A stretch of DNA of 64,000 bases from Glossina fuscipes (lineage: Eukaryota > Arthropoda > Insecta > Diptera > Glossinidae), in the NCBI RefSeq assembly GCF_014805625.2, contig NW_023998414.1:5690471-5754470 (forward strand), written 5' to 3'. Below are positions 37,710 through 48,989 of this stretch, piece after piece (the stretch's first letter is position 1; every line of letters begins with the position of its first letter). The notes beneath the pieces were generated by a model, which was not told where the DNA came from, ran no database searches, and saw only the letters and a program-made list of their open reading frames with translations. The position numbers and the translations under genes were made by a program.

Positions 37710-38620
37710 AGCTTTTTTGTAGTAAATTTTTGGTATTTTAACACATTCAGCGGTTGTTAAGCGATCTATATAGTAAAATGGCGACCATATCACGTCCTGG
37801 ATGCCAGGGTTGCCAAATTTGGACCACTAAATGGACGAGCCTATACTTTTTATATACATTTATAAACTTTTTCTTATAATATTTTCAAGGTTATATTTTA
37901 CGTTTTCAATGCGTCTTCAAGCAAATTTTATGAATTAGGTCTCCTTAACCACCTTTGGGAGAGCAAATGACCTTAGAAGTAAAAGTAAAAAAAAAAAAAA
38001 AAATACTCAAACCTTAGTTTTTAAAGATTTTTTTTTGTTAAAAATGGGAAACGGTTTTGAAAAGGTTTAGCTTTTAACAATTGTTAAATGACTATCCACA
38101 AGCTTTTATAAACATTGAATAAATAAATAAATAAAAAATTATTTCAATATATAATAAATAATAATAATGAAAATGTAAACGAGAATGAAACGGTTGTGAA
38201 ACGGGCACTCTTGAGATCTAAATCTGACATGATATACGGAATGAATTGGATCTGTTGTGAATACAAGTTTTGCTAACACACGATGTATTGCAAATCAATG
38301 TATTTGTGTTTTGTTTTTTTTTTTTTTTTTTTTTTTTTAACGCGCAAAAACATTTTTTAAATAATCTATTAAAAATATATATGTATATATTTTTTTTAGA
38401 ATTCTCCTGTAAATGTAAATAAAAATTAATAGAACGTATAAATGGGAGAATGTTTTCTTTTTTCCAACTTACATCTTTACAATATAATGCCAATAGCAAA
38501 TACTGCCAACAAATGATACCAAAAGAATAGTAATAATATAATAATAATAACAACAACAACAAATATTATCTACCTTGAAATCTTAAAACCAAAAATATAC
38601 CACAATAATATAGTATAAGT
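37710..38620. other. Region upstream of the alternative first exon
   Basis: A/T-rich, with poly(T) at 38312-38338, short ATAT tracts and CAACAA repeats. A promoter or 5' UTR for the exon at 38692 would lie here, but I see no clear TATA box with initiator that I would call. Confidence 0.3.
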
Positions 38621-38691
38621 AAATAGAAACGAAAAGCCCAATAATTCGTAATAAGCAATCGACCAAGCAGCGACGGCAAGACGGCAAGAAT

Positions 38692-39241
38692 ATGAACTGT
38701 GTAGCCATACCGCATACTGAGGATAAGCGAGCCGCAGCTTCAACGCCACCATTGCATATTCTGCACAGTGAAGTTACACTAACAACACCAATTATTGAAA
38801 ATACCAGTAGTAATTGTGCCGGTAGTGGCGGTGGTGGCGGTGGCGGTAGCAACATTGGCAATCATAATAATAATAATAATAATAACAATAATGCTACCAA
38901 TGCTGCCGCCATAGGCATCAATAAATCGCAATCATTACAACGCACCACCACTACACATTTATATTGTCGTTCTTTGGATAAAGATGTGGCCGCCTTGGCA
39001 GTGCCTCAAAGGCGTTCAACAACATCGCGCAGCTTTGCCTCTTGTTTGCGCGGTGAACGTGATGATGCTTATGTCGATTATCAAAAGCGTGCTTTACAAT
39101 ATGAAACGGCCAGACAACAACAGCAACAACAACGTCATCAACAGCAGCAGTTATTAGATGATAATCATCCCGTGCAAGTCTTACAAAGTAGCATTAATAG
39201 TGCGTGCAGTAATGTTGGTGAAACAACAATAACACCGAGGA
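38692..39241 (+). CDS. Probable alternative first coding exon with Gly, Asn and Gln runs
   Basis: An ATG at 38692 (context AAGAAT-ATG-A) opens 183 codons plus one base, ending at GGA|GTAAGT. The start residues are MNCVAIPHTEDKRAAAS. A Gly-rich stretch lies near residues 44-53, an Asn run near 58-69, a Ser/Thr/Arg-rich segment near 75-125 (it includes RSTTSRSFASCLRGERDD), and a Gln-rich stretch near 140-155 built of mixed CAA/CAG codons. The frame stays open upstream to 38623 but has no other ATG there, so 38692 is the natural start. The product of this exon looks disordered, with no catalytic motif. It exits in phase 1, like exon b, so it can splice to the 72-nt exon at 60151 to give an isoform without the PH-like part. 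It could instead be an internal exon or belong to another gene inside the intron; upstream I see no strong acceptor. Confidence 0.7.
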
Positions 39242-39259
39242 GTAAGTTTTCGTTGTTTT

Positions 39260-40700
39260 CAATATTCTTGTTCAATTCAATTCTATGTTTCGTTAATTTT
39301 TTTTTTTTTTGGTTTCGTAATATATTGTCGTAATCAATTCCTATTTAAGTCGTCATCGTTCAGGCAAGCATTACGGCATGCTGTCAGTTTCAATTATCTT
39401 TATTCGGAGTTTATCCAACATGTAATGAATGGATTTATCTTTTTGTCTACATATTTACATGTGACAATTAATAACGAGAACGACAATTTGTACTAAAGTC
39501 TTAGGGCCGTTAAAGAAGAACAATTAATTTTCTGTATATCGAAATGAGTGCTCAGGGAAAGGAGCAAGAACTTGTGAATGCACATTAATTTGCGCGAAAT
39601 TTTCGGTAAAGGAGGGAATGAGTCCTACACCCTACAGTCTTACACACAATGAATTTTGACCAAATGAAACTTGGCTATGAAATCTGGAAGGTTCTACTAC
39701 TATATAAATGCGAAAATATTGAATTTTACATTCTTTAGCACCGAAGAACGCAGTCGGATTTTTCCGCTTTATTAGCTGGCCGGTCTAATCGCTAGACTAT
39801 ATGGTAGCATACAAATTGATCATTTGAAATATTGTCTATCGATTGTCGGTAACTTTTCCCATCTTCTCGGCAGCATAAGACTTTCAAACTGACTATATTT
39901 GTCGCTGACTCAAATCATTTTTTGAGCTAATCAGCGGAAACAATGTTTGACGAATACAACGGCTGTGATAGCCCAATCCAGTTCAGTGCTTTTTTTAACA
40001 GATTTGAAAACATCAACGGGCAACATTGTATCATGACGAAGGCCCAACATTCAATTAGCATGCCTTTGAGTTACTCGAATTGTTGTTTAACTAAATTCCT
40101 AACGAACTTTGAGTGGTATGGACCTTCAGCGAATAATGTCTGAAATTTACAACTGTTGAAGGGTCGAAAAGCCGACTCACATGGCTTTACATAAATTGAC
40201 ATATAATCAACTGTAGCTTTTCCCAAGAGTTTTCGTTAAATTGAATAAAATAGCTTGAATCGCTTGAATCTGGAAAATTATTGGTTTCACATTAAGCACT
40301 ACTTACAGCTGGCAAAATTAAATCGAGAAATAGATTAAAATTGCCTGGAATTATTGGATAGAAAGGCTGTTGATTTCGAATAGGATAATTGTGGGCGAAA
40401 TGTTCTTATAACGATGCGGCACTAGTTGTTGCACTTAAGACCATATAACGCAGACTCTGAGCAGACTCTCACTCTGACTATTTCTTGATTTCCGTATTAC
40501 GGAATGCAATTTCGATGATAACTTCTTCGACTCTTCATTTTCTTAGAAAACCTGATCGAAAACTTCTCGAATTTTGAAACCAAAGAATTAGTTGCGGAAG
40601 ATTTTTTCCGGCATACCATAGGCTAATAGAAAATTAAGTAAACGTTAAAAATTTCGTCGAAAATTATCAGTTAATTTAATTGTTTGCATTAAATAAGAAT
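39260..40700. other. Unassigned intron sequence
   Basis: No gene or recognised element. An A-rich tract follows at 40702-40725. Confidence 0.4.
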
Positions 40701-40863
40701 TAAAAAAAAAAAAAAAAAAAAAAAACACTTTCTATATATATATTTATTTAAACATATATACGACGTGTGTTTATTATCGTTCAGGCACCGTATGGTACGC
40801 TTCTATATAATTTTTAGAAATTTGAAAGTAATTTGAGCGAAACTAAATTGACGATCAACTATA

Positions 40864-40888
40864 AACACACACACACACACACACACAT
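40864..40888. repeat. (AC)n microsatellite
   Basis: Twelve AC units. Confidence 0.9.
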
Positions 40889-42109
40889 ACATACAAGTGA
40901 CATACATAGCATGGAGGGAAAAATAAACAATAGGAACGATAGACTGAAATCGAAGATATCAGCTGTTGATGTGAAGGATAGGAAAGCGAACGAAACACTT
41001 GAAAACAATTATAAAAGAGAAATAAAACATAATAAACTATTATTTAATGAATTTAATACTTGTGTGATGATATCTGTTGCACACCCCTGCAAATGTGTAA
41101 AACATGCACGTAGAGAATGTTGGCTTCTTGTGTTTCGCCTCTTAAGTAGTTTAATGCTATCTCTTTTCCTTTTTCTTTTTTTTAAATAGAATTTTCATTG
41201 AAAGTCACACGGTCTATTACATGTGTATATGTGCTTTGTATGTATTGTAACATATTTAATTTAATTAAAAATAGATTGCACATCGTTTTTAAATTCATCA
41301 TCATCATCATCATCGAATGACGAGGATATACTAATTTTGTTATGCTCTTTGGAATAATTTCATGGGATACATACAAATATGTATTTGCATACAGCATTCT
41401 AATTGGAACACGATATCTAATTGGGGACAAGAAGCACTGTAGACGCGTGGTGATCATTCTAAATGGACAGCATTCATGTTAGCATTTGAACTAGGATTCA
41501 ATTTTCAACTACGCTCGGGATGCCAAACAAAAGTCGCATTGTAGAGTTTATTTTTTTTGTTTTTTGTTCTTTTTTTTTTTTTTGAATTTAGAGTCAGATA
41601 TTTGCTTCGTATTATTTTATTGAATCGAACATTCTTGCCTTCTATATCACAAGTTCACAAGCTTCTAAAGTCCACTCAGAGTTCGAACATTTAATTTCAG
41701 ATGCCTAGAAACCTAGCACATATAAAGAATCACGTGAAGAGAAAGCGAACAGCTCGGAGCAATAGTAAGCCTATAGGTTGCAAAAATATTTATGTAGGAT
41801 TTTCTGGTTAAAGTCTTTTGTGCTCCTAAATTTTCGGAGACGGGAATTTAAAAGACTTTCCAAAAAGCAGCGCCAGACCCTTTCAGAATTGTGACTGTGC
41901 ACGAAGGACACGTAACGTGCTAAATATCGCAGTCAAGTCATTGCTTGATAAAGAGCTACATCAAGTGCAAGAAGACATCCCACTTACTTTATTAACTTCA
42001 TCATGGTCGTCCTTTCACGGACAGCGTAAAGCACGTCTTTCTCCTTCCTAATTTGTATTCGTAGGCTTTTGAAAGGTAGCAAAAATGATAATGATATTTC
42101 CTATGATCA

Positions 42110-42620
42110 ATTAATATCCTGATCAATAAGAACCGGGAGAAAAGCAAACATTCTTTTTAACAAAAATTTGACTTCATTCATCCATATAATCCCCTTCAAG
42201 AATAATACATTTTATCCTAATATTTATCTTTAAGAACTCGATGCCAAGATCCTCAAGATACACTTCAACAACCTTTGCAATGCGTTCACCATTTGATAGA
42301 AATCGCTATGAAGCTGACCCGAAAGGTATATTAAATTCGACTGCAATTGGACTTTAGTTCGTGCAATTTTGACATGTGACACGGCGCATTTGTTCTGCCA
42401 TGCGTAAGCGCATTATTTGCAAAACATGGAAGAGCACCGTCTCGTCCTCCAAACTTTTATGCAAAGCAGTGAATACACTGTATTCTCATATCTTTAGGAT
42501 GTCGTGTCGCTATCTCTAGCAACATCATTTTTCAATTATCAAAACTAAGCTCTTCTGCAAGGCGCCCAACCTTGTTCAACGCCATCGGTCTCTCCATACA
42601 CAACAATAACAACGAAGCTT
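42110..42620 (-). mobile_element. Decayed Tc1/mariner-type relic
   Basis: The minus strand shows a C-terminal-like segment, NGERIAKVVEVYLEDLGI then RIKCIILEGDYMDE. This has the (Y/F)F-x-x-L-(D/E) and C-I-x-L-x-G-D-Y pattern common at the end of mariner transposases. Further upstream (near 42350-42560) weaker matches correspond to the relic near 28 kb. Most of the catalytic core is absent. Confidence 0.5.
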
Positions 42621-43590
42621 AGTTCCCATAGTACTTGTCAAATCAACCCTGACTTTCAAAGGTATTATTTTCCTATCGCGAAGAAATGGTTAACGTGATT
42701 TTTATTTTTCTATTTAACCTATTGGACCCCGTCCTTTTATATTTATTCTTAACCTTTGTGAATTTTTATAAAAATTCAATTATGAAACGCCAAGCTTTAA
42801 CCCACTTTCCCCACATAAATCTGCTCTGACTTCACTAACAATACGAATAACCTAAGAAATTAAGGTAATTGAAAGTGTGTGGCTTATTGAAGTAAGTCAA
42901 TTAATTAACGTAAGCTCATATACGCATTGAAATTTTCGCTTAACAGTCAGAATGGGTTATTCCACCACTTACTTACTGAAGAAACACATCGTTTCAGTCA
43001 CAATTATCGAATTTGTTGCACAAAAAAATGAATAATCATGTTTCGGTAGCGTTGAAGATAATTGCAATGTCATGTTAATTTTCAATAATGATGCAGTTTT
43101 TCAGTTCGAAAATCATTCCCGGCATGTAATTTTTGTAGTACGTCAAGCCCCTCGAAGAAAAACAAGTGAGTTTTCTTCATTCGCGAAGCCATTTAACTGA
43201 AGAAGAAGTTGCATCCCGTACGTCCGAAAGGCGGCGCGAATAGCTTCGTTATTTTTAGTAAAAAATTTAAAAATTTTTATTCGCTATACAATTGTATATA
43301 TTTCTTGTCGGACAATGCCGAACGTAAAAATCTCAATTTTGACGGGAAACTGAAGAAAAGCATTAAGGATACGATGTTTCTATATCCATCATCCGAGGTT
43401 AAGGGATATTGTCATTTCGTCAAATCGTCTGCCACATCGAGAAGGAAGCCGCAGAAACTCCGTAAAGTATATATATTATTTTATATATATTGTGGACCAA
43501 GGGCTTATGATCTGCCCGTTCGGCAAGTAGGTTCCGCACGTTCGTTTATTCCTATGGAGGTAAAGCACGTGTATTTCTTTTACATGTAAA
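42620..43590. other. Unassigned intron sequence
   Basis: The 126-codon open frame at 43209-43589 has no recognisable domain or splice context. I treat it as non-genic. Confidence 0.35.
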
Positions 43591-44130
43591 TATGTGTGGA
43601 GCGCTCGTCTCTACAACCTCCGATCCCGTTCAAGTAGCACTTAAGAGTAGCCCTAAAAAGTATAAAGTCAGTAGTTCGATAATTAGACAGACAGAGAGTT
43701 TTCTTACAGACATCATAGCTGTTACACAAAAGTGGCATTTCCGTCTGTCCGCCTGTCTGAGTAATGTCTGTGATAAACATTCCCGTGGCCGCAAAAGTGA
43801 AGCTATCGACTACTTATTGGTCACAAAGAGATTGATATTGAAATCGAGTCAAATCGGTCGAAAACCATGACCACAGTACGACCTAACCAGGGACCGCCTC
43901 TGCTTTTGTTCGTTATTTATAAACCACAACAGATGCAACGATAAAGAAGTGCGGATGGTCCTGCAGCAAAAATGGAGAAAATCGTCCACGCGTGCTCAAT
44001 ACAATAAAATGTTGAAATTTTCGTCTTCTATTAAAGCTTTTGCTGCACTCACACAGAAGCTTCGAAGACCATGTAAAGTCTACATATTGTTGATCAGTAT
44101 CGAACGGTGATGAGTGTAAAAGATTATATC
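43590..44130 (+). repeat. Dispersed repeat, subfamily B
   Basis: It contains TTTCCGTCTGTCCGCCTGTC near 43738, the ATTGATATTGAAATCGAGTC block near 43830, and a body matching 6900-7030. It ends with GGTGATGAGTGTAAAAGATT near 44106. Confidence 0.55.
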
Positions 44131-44214
44131 GTTTTTTGTTTATTTCTTTTTTTCGTAAATAAAAACAAACCCTATGGCACTCTTTATTAGATCTTTTATA
44201 CGCGTATGCTGGAG

Positions 44215-44218
<4 letters not shown>

Positions 44219-44251
<33 letters not shown>

Positions 44252-44272
44252 ACATATATACATATATATATA
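44219..44272. repeat. (TA)n microsatellite
   Basis: Long TA run with TATACATA interruptions. Confidence 0.9.
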
Positions 44273-44814
44273 GACTCGAAGTGACAAATCCAACAAAATG
44301 CCGTCTTTCGGTGATGATATGGATTTAATTGATTTTTATCTAACTACGTATAGTTGGATGGAAAAGTGCACAAAGTTCGCATCAAGATGACTTATTTCTG
44401 ACTGTCCTTCCTTCCTCTTTTCGCTTATATGCTTGCATGTACGAACTTTTCTTTTGTATTTTTTATTTCATTTATTTACTTTTTTTCTCACTCGTCTGTG
44501 AATAAAATTTATTGTTTAAGTATAGTTTTTAAATTTATTTAAAAAACTTGTTCCCGTTACTCGTTCCCCTCGTCGATTAACGTATTATATATATATATAT
44601 AGTATGCGTTTAAAACAGAAAAGTATGTCTGGGACAAGCTTTGAGGAGGAGAATTGAAACAATTGTTTTAGCAAACACGTACCTGCTTAGCTTTTATAAT
44701 GTAATGTAACGTAATTGCGTGATGCCTGTTAATGGCATGGAGAGAACGGCCTCATATCCAGACTTTTCAAAGCTTATTTCTTACAAACAGAGTAATGCAA
44801 TAAATAGGTAAATG

Positions 44815-44817
<3 letters not shown>

Positions 44818-44859
<42 letters not shown>
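44818..44859. repeat. (TA)n microsatellite
   Basis: About 20 uninterrupted TA units, read as Tyr-Ile repeats in false frames. Confidence 0.9.
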
Positions 44860-44861
<2 letters not shown>

Positions 44862-45589
44862 TTTTTTTCTCTCTAAATTGTTTGCCGAAATAACTAAAAG
44901 CGAAATTTTTGAATTTATTGAAAATGTTTTTATTTTAATTGAAAAAAAAAGAAGAAAAAGCAAAAATTTACTTCTTTTTATTTATTTTATAATTAGAAAA
45001 ATTGTTTTCTTCCCATTAAAATAAATGAACGATGAAATTAGATGAGAAAAAACGCAGCCAATTATCCACACGATCACGTATGAAAATCGTGATAAACTTT
45101 GAGAAATATATATTAATCTCTCATCTATGAATTAGTCATAGTGTTCTAAGATTCGACTTGAATATGATAATAACTATAAAAAAAAAAAAAACACAACAAA
45201 AAAACAACCCTTCATGTTTTCAATGGCAAAAGTCATCGCTTGCTTTACCACTGTTTTCGGTATTCATTGCAACGAATCGGATATATATTTTTTTAGAGAA
45301 ATGCTTTCGTTGCTCACGGTTAGTTCATAAATTTTTATATGCTTCTAAAAACTAAGCCCATAAGCCTTGTAAGTTTCAATGTCTTGCTCTTGCGGCTAAT
45401 GAGCTATAAATGTTTTTCCATTTGAAGGTCACTGGGTATGTGTTTCTATTCAAACATCACTTACGCCGATCAAAAACGAATAGTTAGAATATATCAATGC
45501 CAATATCATTGATCGTTTAGACTTGTTATATAACATACAAGGTATCATATGTATCTCTCAATACAATTCAAAACTGTTTCAAGTATACT

Positions 45590-45880
45590 TGCTGCAAACC
45601 TTAATATAATCGAAATAATTGCCATCAGTTTTTATGGTCTTCTGCTGCCTCTTGTCGGGTAGCCTACGGATGCCCTCGCGCTAGAGAGTTCATATAAATA
45701 TAAATGCATCGATCTCAAACCAGGCTAATCAAAACGGGCCACATCTAAAGAATAAGCCGCAAATAGGGGACGAGATGCTGGATCGAGTTGAAGATCTCTT
45801 TCTAGGTTGATTTTGCTTCAGATGGGCGGGCATGTCGTGAAGCAAAAGCACTTTTCGAAGCGCTTTTCTCATAAGTAATT
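45590..45880 (-). mobile_element. Decayed mariner transposase fragment
   Basis: The minus strand near 45870-45810 gives LRKALRKVLLLHDMPAH, close to the LLxHDNAPAH motif around the second catalytic Asp. Near 45670-45600 it gives REGIRRLPDKRQ then KTIKTDGNYFDY, matching the typical C-terminal end (GI-x-x-L-P...DG-x-Y-F). Other parts between them are frameshifted. No terminal repeats were found. Confidence 0.65.
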
Positions 45881-45889
45881 TTTTTTTTT

Positions 45890-46880
45890 TTTTGGCTCAA
45901 GCTCGTGAATTAAACTTTCCTTAAAAGCTTCACCTATATAATACTATATATTATATTTATATTTATTTATTTGTATTTATTATAATTTGTAAATAGTTAA
46001 ACTTTGTAGCATACAAACTCTAATGACTAAGCTATGTATCGCTAAAATTTCGGAAGAAATGAGCATGTCAGGTAACAATTCCCCATTCAAGGCAATTCAA
46101 ATCTCAAGTGAAGTAGAGTTTTATTTCACCGTGAACGGTCAGCCTGTAAAGGCATAATATTTATCGAGTGGGCATACATCGGCTGGCCTGCAGCCCCCAT
46201 CCCTCGGATGCGGACATCCCTTAGGTGATTGGTCGTATTAAAAACAACACATATGTACGTATATGTAAGACACATATATATACATATATCCGTATAGAGA
46301 ACTTATTAGTGGATTTTTGATTTTCATTAACCTATGATTTCTTCTTGTGAAAGTGCTATTCTTAAGCTTTATGTAGTAGTATTACTTATCCTGTTGATTT
46401 GTAAATGACGAGCTATGAATAATCTCAGTCTTATGCTGAAAGAGTGCCATCCGTTCTTACGATGAATTGAAGATGTGGCTGAGAAAGAAATTAACCAGAA
46501 TAAAATACCGGAAGTGTAACAAGAGCATTACGCAGTTAAGGGAAACCCTAATACATCGACAACAAACCATAACCTTCATAGAATTATCGCTTAGGGAACT
46601 GGGTGAGTGTTGTCGTTAGTGTGTCATGAACTGCTCCAATTTCAAAGAGCTACTGAGTGACACTGATGCCATCGACGTAAGCATTAAGCAGTAAAAATGA
46701 CGTTCGGCGTTAAAAATTGACTTTTTACCTACGATCACGCCCGATCAAACCCGTATTGTAAAATTAGTCGAAAAGCGAAAGCAGTGCCAATACCATAACC
46801 ATTGTATCCACAAGACGTTGTTTCTTCTGATTGTCGCCCATGTAGTTAATCAAGGATAATATTCTGAATTAAAGGTAATG
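45890..46880. other. Unassigned sequence with a GC-rich patch
   Basis: Near 46165-46235 the sequence is unusually GC-rich (GGCTGGCCTGCAGCCCCCAT). No gene or element is recognised. Confidence 0.3.
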
Positions 46881-46889
46881 ATAAACATT

Positions 46890-47190
46890 CTGTTGAAATA
46901 AGGGCCAGATTGAGTCGTTATATGGAAAAGGGTCAAAAAAGTGGTCCGATCCGAAAGCCTTTTCAATACCGTTCGGCCTTGGGCGGAAAGATATCGGTGT
47001 GACAAATTGCGATCAATCGGACCAACAATACGGACAAACAGACAGACAAACTTTGATCAGAATCACTTTCTGAATTAATTAGTACAATAAAAGATGGATT
47101 TATCTCAAGTCCTTCTGCGTGTTCTATATATCGGCACAAAATTAATATACCCTTGTACGACAAGTGGTGTGTGGTATTAATATCGGTCAT
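46890..47190 (+). repeat. Dispersed repeat, subfamily C
   Basis: It includes AAAAGTGGTCCGATCCGAAA, ACGGACAAACAGACAGACAAAC and the end AATATACCCTTGTACGACAA, GTGGTGTGTGGTA. Confidence 0.6.
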
Positions 47191-47199
47191 AACGTATTT

Positions 47200-47920
47200 T
47201 AACACCCGACACTATTCTAATCTGTTGTTTACTTTAATAGCCTTTCTATTTAGTATAAAATTTTCATTGCATTCGGATGCAGTGCTTTATCAAGCCGTAG
47301 ATAGGACTTGATGAAATATTTGCTATGGGCAGAAACATCCACAATCAGCTTAACCTAATCTTATGGGTTAAGTCAGACAACCGTACTCTAAACTTTCTAA
47401 TGCATACACGGAATTCCATTAAAACATTTTTCATACTATTTGATTACACTAAGCAGGAAGATTGACATAACTTAAGAATATTTCTTCTTCTTCCTCTTCT
47501 TTTTTTTTTATATTTTTTTTAAACAATTTAAATTTATCATAAGTTGCTTGTGTTGGAAATTTTCTTAATTAGAAATTCTTCATAAATTGTTTTTAGTGAT
47601 AATCAAGATTAAATTGCTTCGTTTCCGTTCTAAAGAACGCTTAGTTATGGGGGCGTATTTTGCTATCCAATTCATGCCTTAAGCATTTCTATTATCGAGC
47701 TAGTAAAAGTCAATCTACAAAATGCTCGTATATATATATGTGCGCAACACCTAATAAATCTTTCCTTTCCTTCATAATAGAGTTCTTACCACTTTAAGAA
47801 CATCTCAATAAAAATAATAAGGGAAAGTGTACTAAAATAAGTTATCATAACTAGTGAAGAACTGCAATAACTGCGACGTCCAAACATAATTACAATTCTG
47901 ATGAGTGAGAGGATAATAAA
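47200..47920. other. A/T-rich sequence without a gene
   Basis: No gene or element recognised. Confidence 0.4.
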
Positions 47921-47925
47921 GTATA

Positions 47926-48874
47926 CGAGGTGTTTTCGAAACAAAAGGTGACTTTCTATTTTTCTCGAAAAATATTTCTTTTTTGTTCATCAATATCTAT
48001 TTTGCTTTTTTCGAAATACTTCTGATATGCACTTTTATTGTTTTGTGGCCTTGAGCGCTTCCAGCAAGTCGCAGGGGCCGAGCCCGGTGAATACGATTGT
48101 TGAGCCATGATCACATTGTTCTCTTTGACCAGAGAACTACGAAGAAGCAATGACGCGTGATCTGGCGCAGTATCGCAGTGCAATACACATGACTGGTCGT
48201 TCAAGAATCTTGGACGTTTTTTTCGCATTTAAGGTGATATTCCTTATAGATCGTACGACCCTCTGGCAAGGGCTCACTAAGCACTACGTTATTGTAATCG
48301 GATAACGCTGTGAAGAAAACCTTCACATCGACTCTTCTGACTGCTTCTTTTGGAATGATTCGACGTCATAATCATAGACTAGTTATAATCTTTTCGAGCC
48401 AAATCGTTGTATCGTTGTTGACGTTATTCGACAGCTCCTGATCTCTGCCCGTGTGACGGTTCTTTTGGTCAAATTCAACAGTTGCGGAACAAATTTCTTT
48501 GTTTCATTCCCAAAACTTCCGTAGAAACTGCATGGGTTGCGCCAACCGATATCCCGATAGCCATAGCAACTTCTCTAACAGTCATTCGACAATTCTCTAT
48601 AACAACTTTTTTCGCAGCTTCAATATCTTGATCGGTTGTTGATTTGGTGGGGCGTTCAGGAGAGCATCGTCATGAACATCTTCTCGGGCTTTTGTGAAGA
48701 TCTTGTACCACTTATGAATATTTTTCGCCAAATGCCACAGTCAACATTGTAGATGAGTTCGGGCACGCCTAACTCTTGACCAACTAAAATGTTAAATGCC
48801 TGATAATGGCAACATATGTTGGAGACATGTGTATCAACATAAAATGAAAAAAAAAACTTAAAAATCACACCTCG
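47926..48874 (-). mobile_element. Mariner element with terminal inverted repeats, inactivated
   Basis: The left end TA-CGAGGTGT is mirrored by ACACCTCG-TA at the right end, giving TA flanks and a 949-base span. The minus strand encodes transposase remnants in order. N-terminal: CLTVREVAMAIGISVG then HAVSTEVLGMKQRNLF (48595-48480), the usual TVREIA...LGM-K-R pattern. C-terminal half: QSCVLHCDTAPDHASLLL (48200-48140), with the second catalytic Asp region written HCDTAPDH in place of the usual HHDNAPAH. Next comes QSYSPGSAPATC, where the usual YSPDLAP has lost its third catalytic Asp. Stops and frameshifts elsewhere confirm it is dead. Confidence 0.85.
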
Positions 48875-48890
48875 TATGTATTCGTATCAC

Positions 48891-48900
48891 GATGATGATA

Positions 48901-48932
<32 letters not shown>

Positions 48933-48933
48933 A
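48891..48933. repeat. (GAT)n microsatellite
   Basis: About 14 GAT units, starting 17 bases after the mariner end. Confidence 0.9.
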
Positions 48934-48989
48934 ACAATAATGATGATATATCAATTATGATTTTTATTACTATCGTTGCTGTAAGTATC

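Noticed and set aside
43209..43589. 126-codon open frame
   Set aside because: No recognisable domain, no splice context, and it runs up to a B repeat.
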